A stretch of DNA of 50,852 bases from Pigmentiphaga sp. (GTDB taxonomy: Bacteria; Pseudomonadota; Gammaproteobacteria; Burkholderiales; Burkholderiaceae_B): the NCBI RefSeq assembly GCF_019689535.1, contig NZ_JADGHH010000002.1:1-50852 (forward strand), given 5' to 3'. Both the position numbers and the translations under genes were made by a program. Positions within the stretch are counted from its first letter, which is position 1; each line of letters opens with the position of its first letter. Below are positions 1 through 10,043 of the stretch, piece after piece. Under the pieces are notes generated by a model. That model saw only the letters and a list, made by a program, of their open reading frames with translations. It was not told the origin of the DNA and ran no database searches.

Positions 1-45
1 GTTCTGGGCTGCGGCAGCCGCCTTGGAAGCTTTGGTGTCGTCCAT
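1..45 (-). CDS. recA: RecA, N-terminal 15 codons only (runs off the window)
   Basis: Minus-strand ATG at 45 reads MDDTKASKAAAAAQN, resembling Bordetella-type RecA N-termini; preceded by a LexA-like box. Confidence 0.75.
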   Translation of the reverse strand, partial: MDDTKASKAAAAAQN

Positions 46-87
46 TCTGGGATCCTTGGGTTGATGGGCGAATTATGGCACTGCCAG

Positions 88-109
88 ATACTGTATAAAA
101 AAACAGTAT
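88..109 (-). promoter_or_regulatory. LexA (SOS) box upstream of recA
   Basis: ATACTGTATAAAAAAACAGTAT contains CTGT-N8-ACAG with palindromic ends, about 45 bp upstream of the recA start. Confidence 0.85.
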
Positions 110-166
110 GACATCGCAAGGCCCAAGGCCAATTAACAACGGTTCCGGATGTCCCGCGCCCCTCAC

Positions 167-913
167 TCAATAACCCGCCTGCGAGTACACGGCAGCCGCG
201 CGCCGGTAAACCATCAAGGCGCGGCGGAAGCGATTGACCATTTCGCCGCGCTGGTTCCTCGCCTCGGTCAGCACCGTCACCACGCCTCGGTCGGGACGCG
301 AGCCGGAAGGCCGCGCCCCTTCCACCGTGGACCGCGCCTCGAGGGTGTCGCCCGGCATGAGGTCGACGCCGAACTCCACGTCGGTCCAGCCCAGGTTCAC
401 GGACACGCGGCCAAAGGTGCGGGTGGAAAGCGCCACCGCCACGGCGACTCCCCACGTCTGGGGAACGACGGGCGCAGGCAAGCCGATCGCGTGCGCGAAC
501 GCGTAATCGTGGCTCTGGGGCTGCCACTCCATCGACCGCAAGGCATGCAGCGTGGCTTCCTCGGCCAGCAAGGTCTTGCGGGGAGCATGGATGATGGTTT
601 CCCCGCGCCTCAGGTCTTCGAAAAACAGCCCCGTCTGCTCGACCCAGGCTCCGTCGTCGCGCTGCACGTGCGACAGGAAACGCTCCTCCGTCGCCGGCCG
701 CGCATCCGGTACCCTGTCCGGGCCTGTTGTGCTGCGCCACAGCTCGACGACATAGCGCAGCTCCGCCACCTGTTCGCCCCGCTGGTTGAAGCCGCGCGTC
801 AACAGGCTGGCCCGCCCCGACTCCGCATCGACTGGCTCGGCGGCGAGTACCTCGGTTTCGGCGTAGAGCGTGTCGCCGCCGAACACGGGACGCGTCAGCG
901 CAATGCTGGACAT
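167..913 (-). pseudogene. MaoC-family (double hot-dog) acyl-CoA dehydratase, 5'-truncated
   Basis: Second hot-dog half is intact (GLFFEDLRRGETI...VNLGWTDVEFGVDLMPGDTLEARSTV); the ORF begins mid-domain of the first half (IALTRPVFGGDTLYAETEVL) without its upstream portion. Confidence 0.7.
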
Positions 914-1574
914 CGACGCAATGCTGCCCTATGACGTCGGGCGGGATTTCCGGCCGGTGACGCTGCTCGCCGCCACCGGCATGCTCATGGTGGTGAACGC
1001 CCAATTCCCCGCCACGACGCTGCCGGAAGTCATCACCCATCTCAAAGCGCATCCGGGCGAATACAGCTACGGCTCGCCAGGCACGGGCTCAACCAGCCAC
1101 CTGAGCATGGAGATCTTCAAGCAGCTTGCCGGCGTGGACGTCGTTCACGCCCCCTACAAGGGCAGCGCACCGGCGCTCACCGACCTGATCGGCGGCTCGA
1201 TCAAGCTCATGATCGACGCTATGCCGCAGGTCAAGGCCGGCAGAGTCCGCGCCATCGCGATCACGAGCAACGACGAACCGTCCACCATCATGCCCGAAGT
1301 ACCGCTCGCCAGCGCCGCAGGCCTGAAAGGGCTGCCCGGGCGTGCCTGGTACGGCATGCTGGCTCCCAAGGCCACGCCCACCGACATCATCGACAAGATC
1401 GCCGCCGACGTCGAAAGCGTGCTGCGGTCTCCGGAGATCGCCGCCAAGCTGCCGCAGCTGGGCTTGGAGCCGGTCAAGCCGATGACGCCCGCCGAGTTCG
1501 GCCGTTTTCTCGACAAGGAAATGGCGTACTGGGTCGACGCCACGCGACGCACCGGCATGTACCAGGTGGAATAG
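905..1574 (+). pseudogene. Bug/TctC-family tripartite tricarboxylate transporter substrate-binding protein, 5'-truncated
   Basis: Sequence from ...AMLPYDVGRDFRPVTLLA to the C-terminus is Bug-like (YGSPGTGSTSHLSMEIFKQLAGVDVVHAPYKG); signal peptide and first ~95 residues are missing; the ORF 5' part is antisense of the MaoC gene. Confidence 0.8.
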
Positions 1575-1650
1575 CGCTAGTGACTCCGCCCACCGGCTGA
1601 GAGAAAATGGGGAGGGCCGCGACGCCAAAGCCCGACGCTACAATCCTCCC

Positions 1651-2340
1651 ATGCGCATCCTCATCGCCGAAGACGACAACATCCTTGCCGACGGCCTGTC
1701 CCGCTCGCTGCGGCAGGGAGGCTACGCGGTCGATGCCGTGCACGACGGCGTGGAGGCGGACTCCGCCCTCGCTGCGCAGCCGTTCGACCTGCTGATCCTG
1801 GACCTCGGCCTGCCCCGCCTCTCGGGCATCGAAGTGCTGCGCCGCCTGCGCGCCCGCAACTCGCACCTGCCAGTGCTCATACTCACGGCAGCCGATAGCG
1901 TCGAGCAGCGCGTCAAGGGGCTGGACCTGGGCGCCGACGATTACATGGCCAAGCCGTTCGCGCTTTCAGAGCTCGAGGCGCGCGTGCGTGCCCTGACGCG
2001 ACGCGGCGCGGGCGGCGGGCCGACCGTGCTGCGCCATGGGCGGCTGTCCTTCGACCAGGTCGGGCGCGTCGTTTCCATCGACGACCAGGTCGTGGAGTTG
2101 TCGGCGCGCGAGGTCAGCCTCCTCGAGGTGCTCTTGGCGCGCAGCGGGCGCATGGTCAGCAAGAAACAGTTGGTGGACCACCTCTGCGAATGGGGCGAAG
2201 AAGTCAGCACCAACGCCATCGAAGTGTACGTACACCGGCTGCGCAAGAAGCTGGAGCCGGGCGACGTGAAGATCGCGACGGTGCGCGGCCTGGGGTATTG
2301 CCTGGAACGCGACCCTGCCGCCCAGCGCGGCGCCGGCTGA
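1651..2340 (+). CDS. OmpR-family response regulator (TctD-like)
   Basis: Receiver domain (LLILDLGLPRLSGIEVL, KPF) plus winged-helix C-terminus (EVYVHRLRKKLEPGDVKIATVRGLGYCL). Confidence 0.92.
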   Translation: MRILIAEDDNILADGLSRSLRQGGYAVDAVHDGVEADSALAAQPFDLLILDLGLPRLSGIEVLRRLRARNSHLPVLILTAADSVEQRVKGLDLGADDYMAKPFALSELEARVRALTRRGAGGGPTVLRHGRLSFDQVGRVVSIDDQVVELSAREVSLLEVLLARSGRMVSKKQLVDHLCEWGEEVSTNAIEVYVHRLRKKLEPGDVKIATVRGLGYCLERDPAAQRGAG

Positions 2341-2355
2341 CCCCTCGCGCCGCGC

Positions 2356-3828
2356 ATGGACGACGACCGCAGGGGCCTGACGCCCGTCCCGGCTCTCGAA
2401 CGGCCGGCCCGGTCGCTGTTCGGCGAAATCCTGGATTGGATGCTGGTGCCGTTGTTCCTGCTGTGGCCGATCAGCGTGGCCATCACTTACGTCGTGGCCC
2501 AGTCGATCGCCGTGGCGCCCTACGATCGCGCCCTTGCCAACACCGTCTTGGCGCTGGCCCAACAGGTCCAGGACGTCAATGGCCGGGCCCGCCTGCAACT
2601 GCCGGATTCCGCCCGCGAGATGCTGCGCGCCGACGAAACCGACAGCGTTTTTTACCTAGTGCTGGGCAGCAAGGGTGAATACCTGGGCGGCGACCGCGAA
2701 TTGCCCCTGCCTTCCCTGGAGCATCCGCTGCCGGGGATCGTGCAGTACCGGGATGACGTCATGCGTGGCTTTGCGGTGCGGGTCGCCTACACATGGGTGG
2801 CGCTACCGACGTCGCCAGGCGCGCAGCCGGCGCTGGTGCAAGTGGCCGAAACCCTGGAAAAGCGCTCGCAGCTGGCCAACGAGATCATCAAGGGCGTGAT
2901 CCTGCCCCAGGTCGTCGTGCTGCCCCTGGCCGTGGTGCTCGTGTGGTTCGGGCTCTCGCGCGGCATCGCGCCCCTGGGCAAGCTGCAGGAACGGCTGCGG
3001 GCGCGCCGCCCGGACGACCTTTCGCCCATCGACGAGCGCGAAGTGCCGCAGGAGATCGCCCCATTGGTCCGGGCCATGAATGAGCTGCTGCAGCGCTTGT
3101 CGGCCAACGTGGCGGCGCAAAAGCGCTTCGTGGCCGACGCCGCGCACCAGATGAAGACGCCGCTCGCCGGCATCCGCACCCAGGCCGAGCTGGCGCTGCG
3201 CAATGATAGTCCCGAGGACATGCAGGCCAGCCTGCGCCACCTCATCGCCGGCGCGGAACGCGCCACGCGGCTGGTCAACCAGTTGCTCTCGCTCGCCCGC
3301 GCCGAGGATACCGGCAGCCCGCTCGACACCTCGATCCGCGTGGATCTCCAGGCGATCGCCAGCGAGCAGACGCAAAACCGGGTGCAGGAAGCACTGGCCA
3401 AGGGCATAGACCTCGGGCTGGAAGGTTCCGAGACGCCGGTCGAGGTCTCGGGCAATGCCTTGCTGCTCGCCGAGATGATCAGCAACCTCATTGACAACGC
3501 ACTGCGCTATGCGCCAAGCGGCGCCGTGACCGTCCGCGTGACCGACGACGAAAAAGGCCCCCTGCTCGAGGTCGAAGACTCGGGCCCGGGCATTCCGGCC
3601 GAAGAGCGCGAGCTCGTCTTCGACCGCTTCTACCGCATTCTCGGCTCGGAGGCCGCTGGCAGCGGGCTGGGCCTGGCCATCGTGCGGGAAATCGCACAAC
3701 GCCACCGGGCTGTGCTGTCGATCTCGGACAACCCGCGCAGCACGGCCCCGGGCATGCCCGGCACGCGCATCAGTGTCCGGTTTCCGCCCCACTCCGGTGG
3801 GCGGGCAGAAAATGCCATGACGGCGTAA
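2356..3828 (+). CDS. Sensor histidine kinase (TctE-like)
   Basis: H-box [27 protein letters not shown] boxes [11 protein letters not shown] and DSGPGIP...GSGLGLAIV; follows the response regulator. Confidence 0.92.
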   Translation: MDDDRRGLTPVPALERPARSLFGEILDWMLVPLFLLWPISVAITYVVAQSIAVAPYDRALANTVLALAQQVQDVNGRARLQLPDSAREMLRADETDSVFYLVLGSKGEYLGGDRELPLPSLEHPLPGIVQYRDDVMRGFAVRVAYTWVALPTSPGAQPALVQVAETLEKRSQLANEIIKGVILPQVVVLPLAVVLVWFGLSRGIAPLGKLQERLRARRPDDLSPIDEREVPQEIAPLVRAMNELLQRLSANVAAQKRFVADAAHQMKTPLAGIRTQAELALRNDSPEDMQASLRHLIAGAERATRLVNQLLSLARAEDTGSPLDTSIRVDLQAIASEQTQNRVQEALAKGIDLGLEGSETPVEVSGNALLLAEMISNLIDNALRYAPSGAVTVRVTDDEKGPLLEVEDSGPGIPAEERELVFDRFYRILGSEAAGSGLGLAIVREIAQRHRAVLSISDNPRSTAPGMPGTRISVRFPPHSGGRAENAMTA

Positions 3829-3990
3829 GGCCTTCCCTCCGCCGGCGTGATGGCATGGGCGCCCTGGCTGGCCGCCCGGCGCCGGTTGCCACGCTCCTGT
3901 GCCCGCGAAGACATCCCGCAGGGGCCGGCGCTTCCCTTCCCCGTTGGGGGAAACAGACATTCCTCACCATTCGGTGAAAATTCAGCCTAG

Positions 3991-4018
3991 CGTCAGCAAT
4001 CCGTCAGTTTCGCGTCAG
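3991..4018. promoter_or_regulatory. Three direct repeats CGTCAG with 11-bp period
   Basis: CGTCAG at 3991, 4002 and 4013, about 100 bp upstream of the MFS start. Confidence 0.6.
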
Positions 4019-4117
4019 TGAGTATTTCTACCCTGAAATTTGAGTCCGGGCCTCGACGTCCGGGCCAAACTGCAATAACACCCTCAAGGCAGTACCTCAC
4101 CGAGGAGACACCCATTC

Positions 4118-5794
4118 ATGAGCTCCACCGCCAGCAGTACCGGGGCGCCCGTTCCGGCGTCACGCCCCATGACCAAGGAAGAGCGACGCGTGATTTTTGC
4201 CTCTTCGCTCGGCACGGTATTCGAGTGGTATGACTTCTATCTATATGGATCACTTGCCGCCATCATTGCGCGGCAATTTTTTTCTGGGGTCAACGAAACA
4301 GCAGCCTTCATCTTCGCACTGCTCGCATTCGCCGCCGGGTTCGCCGTGCGGCCCTTCGGGGCGCTGGTGTTCGGGCGGCTGGGTGACCTGGTCGGCCGCA
4401 AGTACACCTTCCTCATCACCATCCTGATCATGGGGTTCTCGACCTTCCTGGTCGGCGTTCTCCCTTCGTACGCCACGCTAGGCATCGCTGCGCCCATCAT
4501 CCTCATCGTGCTGCGGCTCGCCCAGGGCTTGGCGCTGGGCGGCGAATACGGCGGCGCGGCCACCTACGTCGCCGAGCATGCACCGCACGGCAAACGGGGA
4601 GCGTATACCAGTTGGATCCAGACCACCGCGACGCTGGGCCTGTTCCTGTCCTTGCTGGTCATCCTAGGCGTGCGCACGGCCACGGGGGAAGAAGCCTTCG
4701 CCGCCTGGGCCTGGCGCATCCCGTTCCTGGTGTCCATCGTCCTGCTGGGCATATCGGTGTGGATACGGCTGCGGCTGAACGAATCGCCGGCCTTCCAGCG
4801 CATGAAGGCCGAAGGCAAGCAGTCCAAGGCGCCGCTGACGGAGTCTTTCGCCCGCTGGGGCAACCTGAAGATCGTGCTGCTGGCGCTGTTCGGCCTGACC
4901 GCCGGGCAAGCGGTGGTGTGGTACACCGGCCAGTTCTACTCCCTCTTCTTCCTGACCCAAACCCTGAAGGTAGACGGCTCCACGGCCAACATCCTGGTCG
5001 CGCTCGCCCTGCTCATCGGCACGCCCTTCTTCGTGATCTTCGGCTCGCTCTCCGACCGCATCGGCCGCAAGCCCATCATCATGGCCGGCTGCCTGATCGC
5101 GGCGCTCGCCTACTTCCCGCTGTTCAAGGCGCTTACGCACTACGCCAACCCGGCGCTGGAGGCCGCGCAGGAAAAGTCGCCGGTCGTGGTGGTGGCTGAT
5201 CCCAAGACCTGCTCCTTCCAGTTCAACCCGGTCGGGACGGCCCAGTTCGTCAGCTCCTGCGACCAGCTGAAGTCCTTCCTCGCCTCCAACGCGGTGAACT
5301 ACAGCAACGAGGCCGCGCCGCCGGGAACCCTGGCGCACGTGAAGATCGGCGACACGGTGATCCAGTCGTTCGAGGGCGCCGGCCTGCCGGCCGCCGAATT
5401 GAAAGCCCGCAGCGATGAGCTCCGGGCGCGGCTGACGGCGGAGATCCGCAACCACGGCTATCCGGCCAAGGCGGACCCGGCCCAGATGAACAAGCCCATG
5501 CTGGTGCTACTGCTCACGCTGCTGGTGATCCTGGTGACCATGGTGTACGGCCCCATCGCGGCGATGCTGGTGGAACTGTTCCCCACCCGGATCCGCTATA
5601 CCTCGATGAGCCTGCCCTATCACATCGGCAACGGCTGGTTCGGTGGTTTCCTGCCCACCACGTCGTTCGCCATCGTGGCTGCCACGGGCAACATCTATAA
5701 CGGCCTGTGGTACCCGATTGTCATCGCGCTCATGAGCCTGGTGGTCGGAACACTCTTCATCCGCGAAACGAAAGACAACCGCCTGGAGGCTTGA
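4118..5794 (+). CDS. MHS-type MFS transporter with a soluble insertion between predicted TM segments
   Basis: GTVFEWYDFYLYGSLAAI, RPFGALVFGRLGDLVGRKYTF, GGEYGGAATYVAEHAP motifs; ~115-residue hydrophilic insert ADPKTCSFQFN...KADPAQM. Confidence 0.88.
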   Translation: MSSTASSTGAPVPASRPMTKEERRVIFASSLGTVFEWYDFYLYGSLAAIIARQFFSGVNETAAFIFALLAFAAGFAVRPFGALVFGRLGDLVGRKYTFLITILIMGFSTFLVGVLPSYATLGIAAPIILIVLRLAQGLALGGEYGGAATYVAEHAPHGKRGAYTSWIQTTATLGLFLSLLVILGVRTATGEEAFAAWAWRIPFLVSIVLLGISVWIRLRLNESPAFQRMKAEGKQSKAPLTESFARWGNLKIVLLALFGLTAGQAVVWYTGQFYSLFFLTQTLKVDGSTANILVALALLIGTPFFVIFGSLSDRIGRKPIIMAGCLIAALAYFPLFKALTHYANPALEAAQEKSPVVVVADPKTCSFQFNPVGTAQFVSSCDQLKSFLASNAVNYSNEAAPPGTLAHVKIGDTVIQSFEGAGLPAAELKARSDELRARLTAEIRNHGYPAKADPAQMNKPMLVLLLTLLVILVTMVYGPIAAMLVELFPTRIRYTSMSLPYHIGNGWFGGFLPTTSFAIVAATGNIYNGLWYPIVIALMSLVVGTLFIRETKDNRLEA

Positions 5795-5918
5795 TCTATC
5801 CAATAGGCGAGGGGCAAGACACCCCCGCCTACCGCGCGGCGCCTGTACAACAATTCCTCCCGGGCGCCGCGCCCGCCTTCCCGTCCTCCCACGTCTTGGG
5901 TTATCGTACGGTTGGTTA

Positions 5919-5948
5919 CAACCCCGATGCGTGCGGGGTTTTGTTTTA
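5919..5948 (+). terminator. Rho-independent terminator after the MFS gene
   Basis: AACCCCG-ATGCGTG-CGGGGTT followed by TTGTTTT. Confidence 0.75.
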
Positions 5949-5967
5949 TCAGCCGTGGAGACTTGCC

Positions 5968-6717
5968 ATGCGGGCAAACGAGCCCCGGACCCCTCATCGC
6001 CCCCAGGGGAGCGCGCCGAGCCTCGTTGCTGAGTCTCTCAGCAAATCCTTTCTGTCCGGTAATGTTCGAGAACGGATCCTGCGCGACTTGTCAGTTAGCA
6101 TTATGCTCGGCGAGCTCACCCTGATCTCCGGGCCTTCCGGCTGCGGCAAGAGTACCTTGCTGGCCATCCTGAGCGGCATGCTCCGCCCGGATTCCGGCAC
6201 GGTTCGCGCTCTCGGACAAGACCTCGATTCGCTACAGCCGCGAGAGCTCGAACGATTCCGGCTCATGCATACCGGCTTCGTCTTCCAAGGGTTCAACCTT
6301 TTCCCGGCGCTCACTGCCCTCGAACAGGTTATGTTGCCTTTGCGCTACATCGGCCTGAATGCGGACCGCGCCAAGGAACGGGCCTGGTCGGCGCTCGAAG
6401 AGGTGGGCATGGAAGGGCGGGCCGGGCTGCGCCCTGCAGGCCTGTCGGGCGGCGAGCAGCAGCGCGTCGCCATTGCGCGCGCGCTCGCCAAGGAACCCGA
6501 GTTGCTTTTCGCTGATGAACCCACTAGCGCGCTCGATGCCAAGAACGGCATGAAAGTCATCGACATCCTGCACCGCATCGCCCGCCGGCACGGGGCCACG
6601 GTTTTGTGCGTCAGCCACGACCCTCGCCTGATCAGCCACGCGGACCGCGTCCTGACCATGGAAGACGGCCGCATCCTGGACGATCGCCGCACTGAGGCCG
6701 AGGCGGCCGCCATTTAG
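5968..6717 (+). CDS. ABC transporter ATP-binding protein (LolD/MacB/DevA-like)
   Basis: Walker A GPSGCGKST, signature LSGGEQQRVAIARAL, Walker B LLFADEPTSALD. Confidence 0.92.
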   Translation: MRANEPRTPHRPQGSAPSLVAESLSKSFLSGNVRERILRDLSVSIMLGELTLISGPSGCGKSTLLAILSGMLRPDSGTVRALGQDLDSLQPRELERFRLMHTGFVFQGFNLFPALTALEQVMLPLRYIGLNADRAKERAWSALEEVGMEGRAGLRPAGLSGGEQQRVAIARALAKEPELLFADEPTSALDAKNGMKVIDILHRIARRHGATVLCVSHDPRLISHADRVLTMEDGRILDDRRTEAEAAAI

Positions 6718-6731
6718 GAATTTGTGATTAC

Positions 6732-7634
6732 GTGACTACGCTGTTTTCGTCCTTCGGCCTTGGAGTCCTCACGATATCGGCTGCTAGCCTGATGATGACG
6801 GGATGTTCCCGCCAACAGGAGCCCACGCAGAGCATGGCGGAACAACCGGCCTACGTCGCCGTCGCGCGGGGCCGCGTCGACGTCGAAGGCGGCCTGGTGC
6901 GCGTCGGCGCGGCGGTGGACGGGACGGTCATGCGCGTGCACGTGCGCGACGGCGACCAGGTCAAGAAGGGTCAAACGCTGATCGAACTCAATCCCGCCGC
7001 CGCGCAGTTGGCCGTGGACGCCGCCGAAGCAGAACTGCGGCAAGCCCAGGCGCAGGAACGCGTCCTGCGCGCCCGCCTGCCCGGCCTGCAGGAGCGAGCC
7101 CGGCGCCTGGCCGAAGCGGCCGCCGGCGGCGCGATAGACGGCCAGGCCGCCGATGACGCCCGGCACGAAGTCGTCCGGTCCGAAGCGGAGGTTGCTGCCT
7201 CCCAGGCGGCCGTCGACGTCGCGCGCCAGAAACTGCGCGCCGCGCAATGGACGCTCGAGCGCCAGCAGGTGCGCGCCCCCGTCGACGGCGAAGTGGTCGG
7301 ACTGAATGCCCAGGTCGGCAATGCCGTCGCGGCCCAGACGGAGCTATTGCGGCTGCTGCCCAAGGGCCGGCTGGTCGTCCGCGCAGAAGTCAACGAAGCC
7401 TATGTCGCTCCGCTGAAAAAAGGCATGCAGGCCGAAATCGTGGTCGAGGCCGCACCCGGCAATCCCCCGATAGCCGCTCGCCTCGAACGCATAGGCAGCG
7501 TCTTCCAGGTGATGGCGCCCAGCGACGATCCACAGGAACGGATCAGCCGCCGGGGCGTCGAATGCCTGTTGTCAATAGAAAATCCCGATAAGCTGCGTGT
7601 CGGCCAACGGGTACTGGTTCGTTTCCTTCCCTAA
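6732..7634 (+). CDS. HlyD-type membrane fusion protein, predicted lipoprotein
   Basis: Lipobox-like MMTGC; barrel-sandwich halves GTVMRVHVRDGDQVKKGQTLIELN and RAPVDGEVVGLNAQVGNAV around coiled coils; GTG start. Confidence 0.88.
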   Translation: MTTLFSSFGLGVLTISAASLMMTGCSRQQEPTQSMAEQPAYVAVARGRVDVEGGLVRVGAAVDGTVMRVHVRDGDQVKKGQTLIELNPAAAQLAVDAAEAELRQAQAQERVLRARLPGLQERARRLAEAAAGGAIDGQAADDARHEVVRSEAEVAASQAAVDVARQKLRAAQWTLERQQVRAPVDGEVVGLNAQVGNAVAAQTELLRLLPKGRLVVRAEVNEAYVAPLKKGMQAEIVVEAAPGNPPIAARLERIGSVFQVMAPSDDPQERISRRGVECLLSIENPDKLRVGQRVLVRFLP

Positions 7635-7643
7635 AGGCTTGTC

Positions 7644-8399
7644 ATGTTGCTTAGTCAGTACGTCGCCGAGAACCAGCCTGGAGCCGAGTGGATCGTCTTG
7701 TGCGATTTCGACGGCACCATCTCGAAACGGGACGTCACCGACACCTTGCTGGAGCATTTCGGCAAGCCGGGATGGGAAGACCTGGAAGCCGCGTGGGAGC
7801 GCGGAGAAATCGGTTCGCGCGAGTGCATGGCCAAGCAGATCGCGCTCATCGACGCCAGCCGCGAAGAACTGGACGAATTGGTGGCCGGCATCGAGATCGA
7901 TCCGCACTTTCCCGCCTTCGTAGCACGCGCGCGGGAGCTTGGCACGCCCGTGCACGTCGTGAGCGACGGCCTTGCCTCGGTGATCACTGCCATCCTGGAT
8001 CGCCACGGGCTGGCCGACCTGCCGGTCGTGGCGAACCGCTTCGAACAAACCGGCCCGCGCAGCTGGCAGTTGGCCTTTCCCTACGCGGATGGCGCCTGCC
8101 GCAAGGCGAGCGGCACTTGCAAATGCTCATACGGCTCCGTCGTGCGCACCGCCCACGACAAGATCCTCTACGTGGGTGATGGTGCCTCGGATTTCTGCGT
8201 GTCCGGCACGGTCGACCTGGTGCTCGCCAAGCACCGCCTGATCGAACATTGCCGCGAGCACGGGCTGGTCCACATTCCCATCGCGGGCTTCGACGAAGCA
8301 CGCAATGCGCTCGATTTCATCCTGAGCGGTCAGCTGCACGCCATCGCGCAGCCTCCGCGTGGATTCGCGACATCGTCCGCCGCGGCCAGCACGGCTTGA
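7644..8399 (+). CDS. HAD-IB/MtnX-like phosphatase
   Basis: DFDGTISKRDVTDTLL nucleophile motif, HVVSDG, ILYVGDGASDFCV. Confidence 0.85.
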   Translation: MLLSQYVAENQPGAEWIVLCDFDGTISKRDVTDTLLEHFGKPGWEDLEAAWERGEIGSRECMAKQIALIDASREELDELVAGIEIDPHFPAFVARARELGTPVHVVSDGLASVITAILDRHGLADLPVVANRFEQTGPRSWQLAFPYADGACRKASGTCKCSYGSVVRTAHDKILYVGDGASDFCVSGTVDLVLAKHRLIEHCREHGLVHIPIAGFDEARNALDFILSGQLHAIAQPPRGFATSSAAASTA

Positions 8400-8422
8400 C
8401 GGCGGGCGCCACGACACATCTC

Positions 8423-9283
8423 ATGATCAAAGCTGCGGATTATTATTTGAAGGGCGGCCGGGCCGGCGTGCTGCTCATTCACGGATTGACCGGCACCCCC
8501 AATGAAATGCGAACGGTCGGCAAGGGGCTGCACCGAGCCGGCTTCACCGTGTACGGCATGCAACTCGCAGGGCACTGCGGGGACGTCGAAGACCTCGTGC
8601 GCACGGGCTGGAAAGACTGGTACGCCAGCGTGCTGGAAGCAGTGGACCGGCTGCGCCAGGACGTCGACCACTGCTTCGTGGCCGGGTTGTCCATGGGCGC
8701 CGTGCTCGCCCTCAAGGCGGCGGCCGACAGGCCCGATGACATCGACGGCGTCGGCGTCTACGGCGCCACGTTCCGCTACGACGGGTGGAACATCCCGTGG
8801 TACCGGTGCTTTTCCTTCCTGCTGCCCTGGTTCAAGCGCTTCAACCTCTTTCAAGACCGGGTCTTCGAAGAAGAGCCGCCCTACGGGCTGAAAGACGAGC
8901 GCCTGCGCGCCTCGATTTCGTCCAGCATGCTCAGTGGCGACAGCGCCGAGGCAGGCTTGCCCGGCAACCCGTTCCCCTCCCTGGCCGAGCTGATCCAGTT
9001 GTCGGCCACGGTACGCAAGGAGCTGCACAAGGTCCGCTGCCCCTGCTTGATTATTCATGCAGCCGAAGACGACATGGCGAGCGTCAGCAACGCCCATCTG
9101 GTCATGAAGCGCGTGAGCGGACCGACCAAACTGGTGCTCTTGCACGACAGCTATCACATGATCACCGTGGATCGCGAGCGGCGCGAGGTCATCCGCGAGT
9201 CGGTCGAGTTCTTCTCCAACATCGCCGCGCAGCGCAAGCACTCGGTCGAGGCGCAAGGCGTCCGGCTGGCCGCAGCACGATGA
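8423..9283 (+). CDS. Alpha/beta hydrolase (carboxylesterase/lipase-like)
   Basis: LLIHGLTGTPNEM oxyanion region, nucleophile elbow GLSMG, late catalytic His (HDSYHMI). Confidence 0.85.
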   Translation: MIKAADYYLKGGRAGVLLIHGLTGTPNEMRTVGKGLHRAGFTVYGMQLAGHCGDVEDLVRTGWKDWYASVLEAVDRLRQDVDHCFVAGLSMGAVLALKAAADRPDDIDGVGVYGATFRYDGWNIPWYRCFSFLLPWFKRFNLFQDRVFEEEPPYGLKDERLRASISSSMLSGDSAEAGLPGNPFPSLAELIQLSATVRKELHKVRCPCLIIHAAEDDMASVSNAHLVMKRVSGPTKLVLLHDSYHMITVDRERREVIRESVEFFSNIAAQRKHSVEAQGVRLAAAR

Positions 9284-9636
9284 CGCCGCTCGTCGCCCTG
9301 CTCTGGACGCTCAACGTCCTGGTGGACACTGGCGGCCAGCTCGCCTTCAAGGCCGCCGCCACCACTCCCGCGAGCGGGACCGGGCTGCAATACTGGCGCC
9401 AGCTGGCAAGACGGCCCTGGATCTGGATAGGCATAAGCTGCTACGTATTCGAGTTCGTCGTCTGGCTCGCCTTTCTGTCGCTCGTTCCGCTCTCAGAGGG
9501 CGTGCTGCTGGGTTCGATCAACATCGTTGCCATCATGATCGCCGGTCGCTTCTTCTTCCATGAGCGCCTGACGCCGCTGCGGGTCGCGGGCATCGTGCTG
9601 ATTGCCATCGGCGTTGCCGTAGTGGGGCTGCCCTGA
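9280..9636 (+). CDS. EamA/SMR-type small membrane transporter (first of pair)
   Basis: ~118 aa, four hydrophobic segments, ...GSINIVAIMIAGRFFFHERLTPLRVAGIVLIAIGVAVV; ATGA overlap with the preceding gene. Confidence 0.8.
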   Translation: MTPLVALLWTLNVLVDTGGQLAFKAAATTPASGTGLQYWRQLARRPWIWIGISCYVFEFVVWLAFLSLVPLSEGVLLGSINIVAIMIAGRFFFHERLTPLRVAGIVLIAIGVAVVGLP

Positions 9637-10043
9637 TGCATCGCTTCTATCTCATCGGATTCGGCCTGCTGATGGCGTTCGACACCCTGGCGCAGATCAG
9701 CTTCAAGTACGCAGCCAACCAGGCCATGCCGCTCGCCGCGGACCTAGACTGGCTGCTGCGAGTATTCGGACAGCCCTGGATATACGGCGCGTTCATCGGA
9801 TACATCGGCGCCTTCTTCACTTGGATGTCGCTGCTCAAGCGCGCTCCCATCGGCCCGGCCTTCGCCGCATCCCACCTCGAGGTCGTCACGGTCATGCTGG
9901 CGTCGGTATGGCTGTTCGACGAGCGCATCAGCGCCAGCCAGGCGTTCGGCGCGCTGCTCATCATCGGCGGCATCGTCTGCCTGGCCTTAGGCGAAGCGCA
10001 GGAAACCCGTAGCGCCGCGGAGCCCGGCCGTGCAGACCCCTAG
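9636..10043 (+). CDS. EamA/SMR-type small membrane transporter (second of pair)
   Basis: ~135 aa, four hydrophobic segments, ...LASVWLFDERISASQAFGALLIIGGIVCLALG; TGATG overlap with the preceding gene. Confidence 0.8.
   Translation: MHRFYLIGFGLLMAFDTLAQISFKYAANQAMPLAADLDWLLRVFGQPWIYGAFIGYIGAFFTWMSLLKRAPIGPAFAASHLEVVTVMLASVWLFDERISASQAFGALLIIGGIVCLALGEAQETRSAAEPGRADP

Noticed and set aside
149-934. Long plus-strand ORF (261 aa) opposite the MaoC gene
   Set aside because: Low-complexity Arg/His/Gly-rich translation typical of antisense reading in GC-rich DNA; the minus-strand frame has a recognisable protein family.
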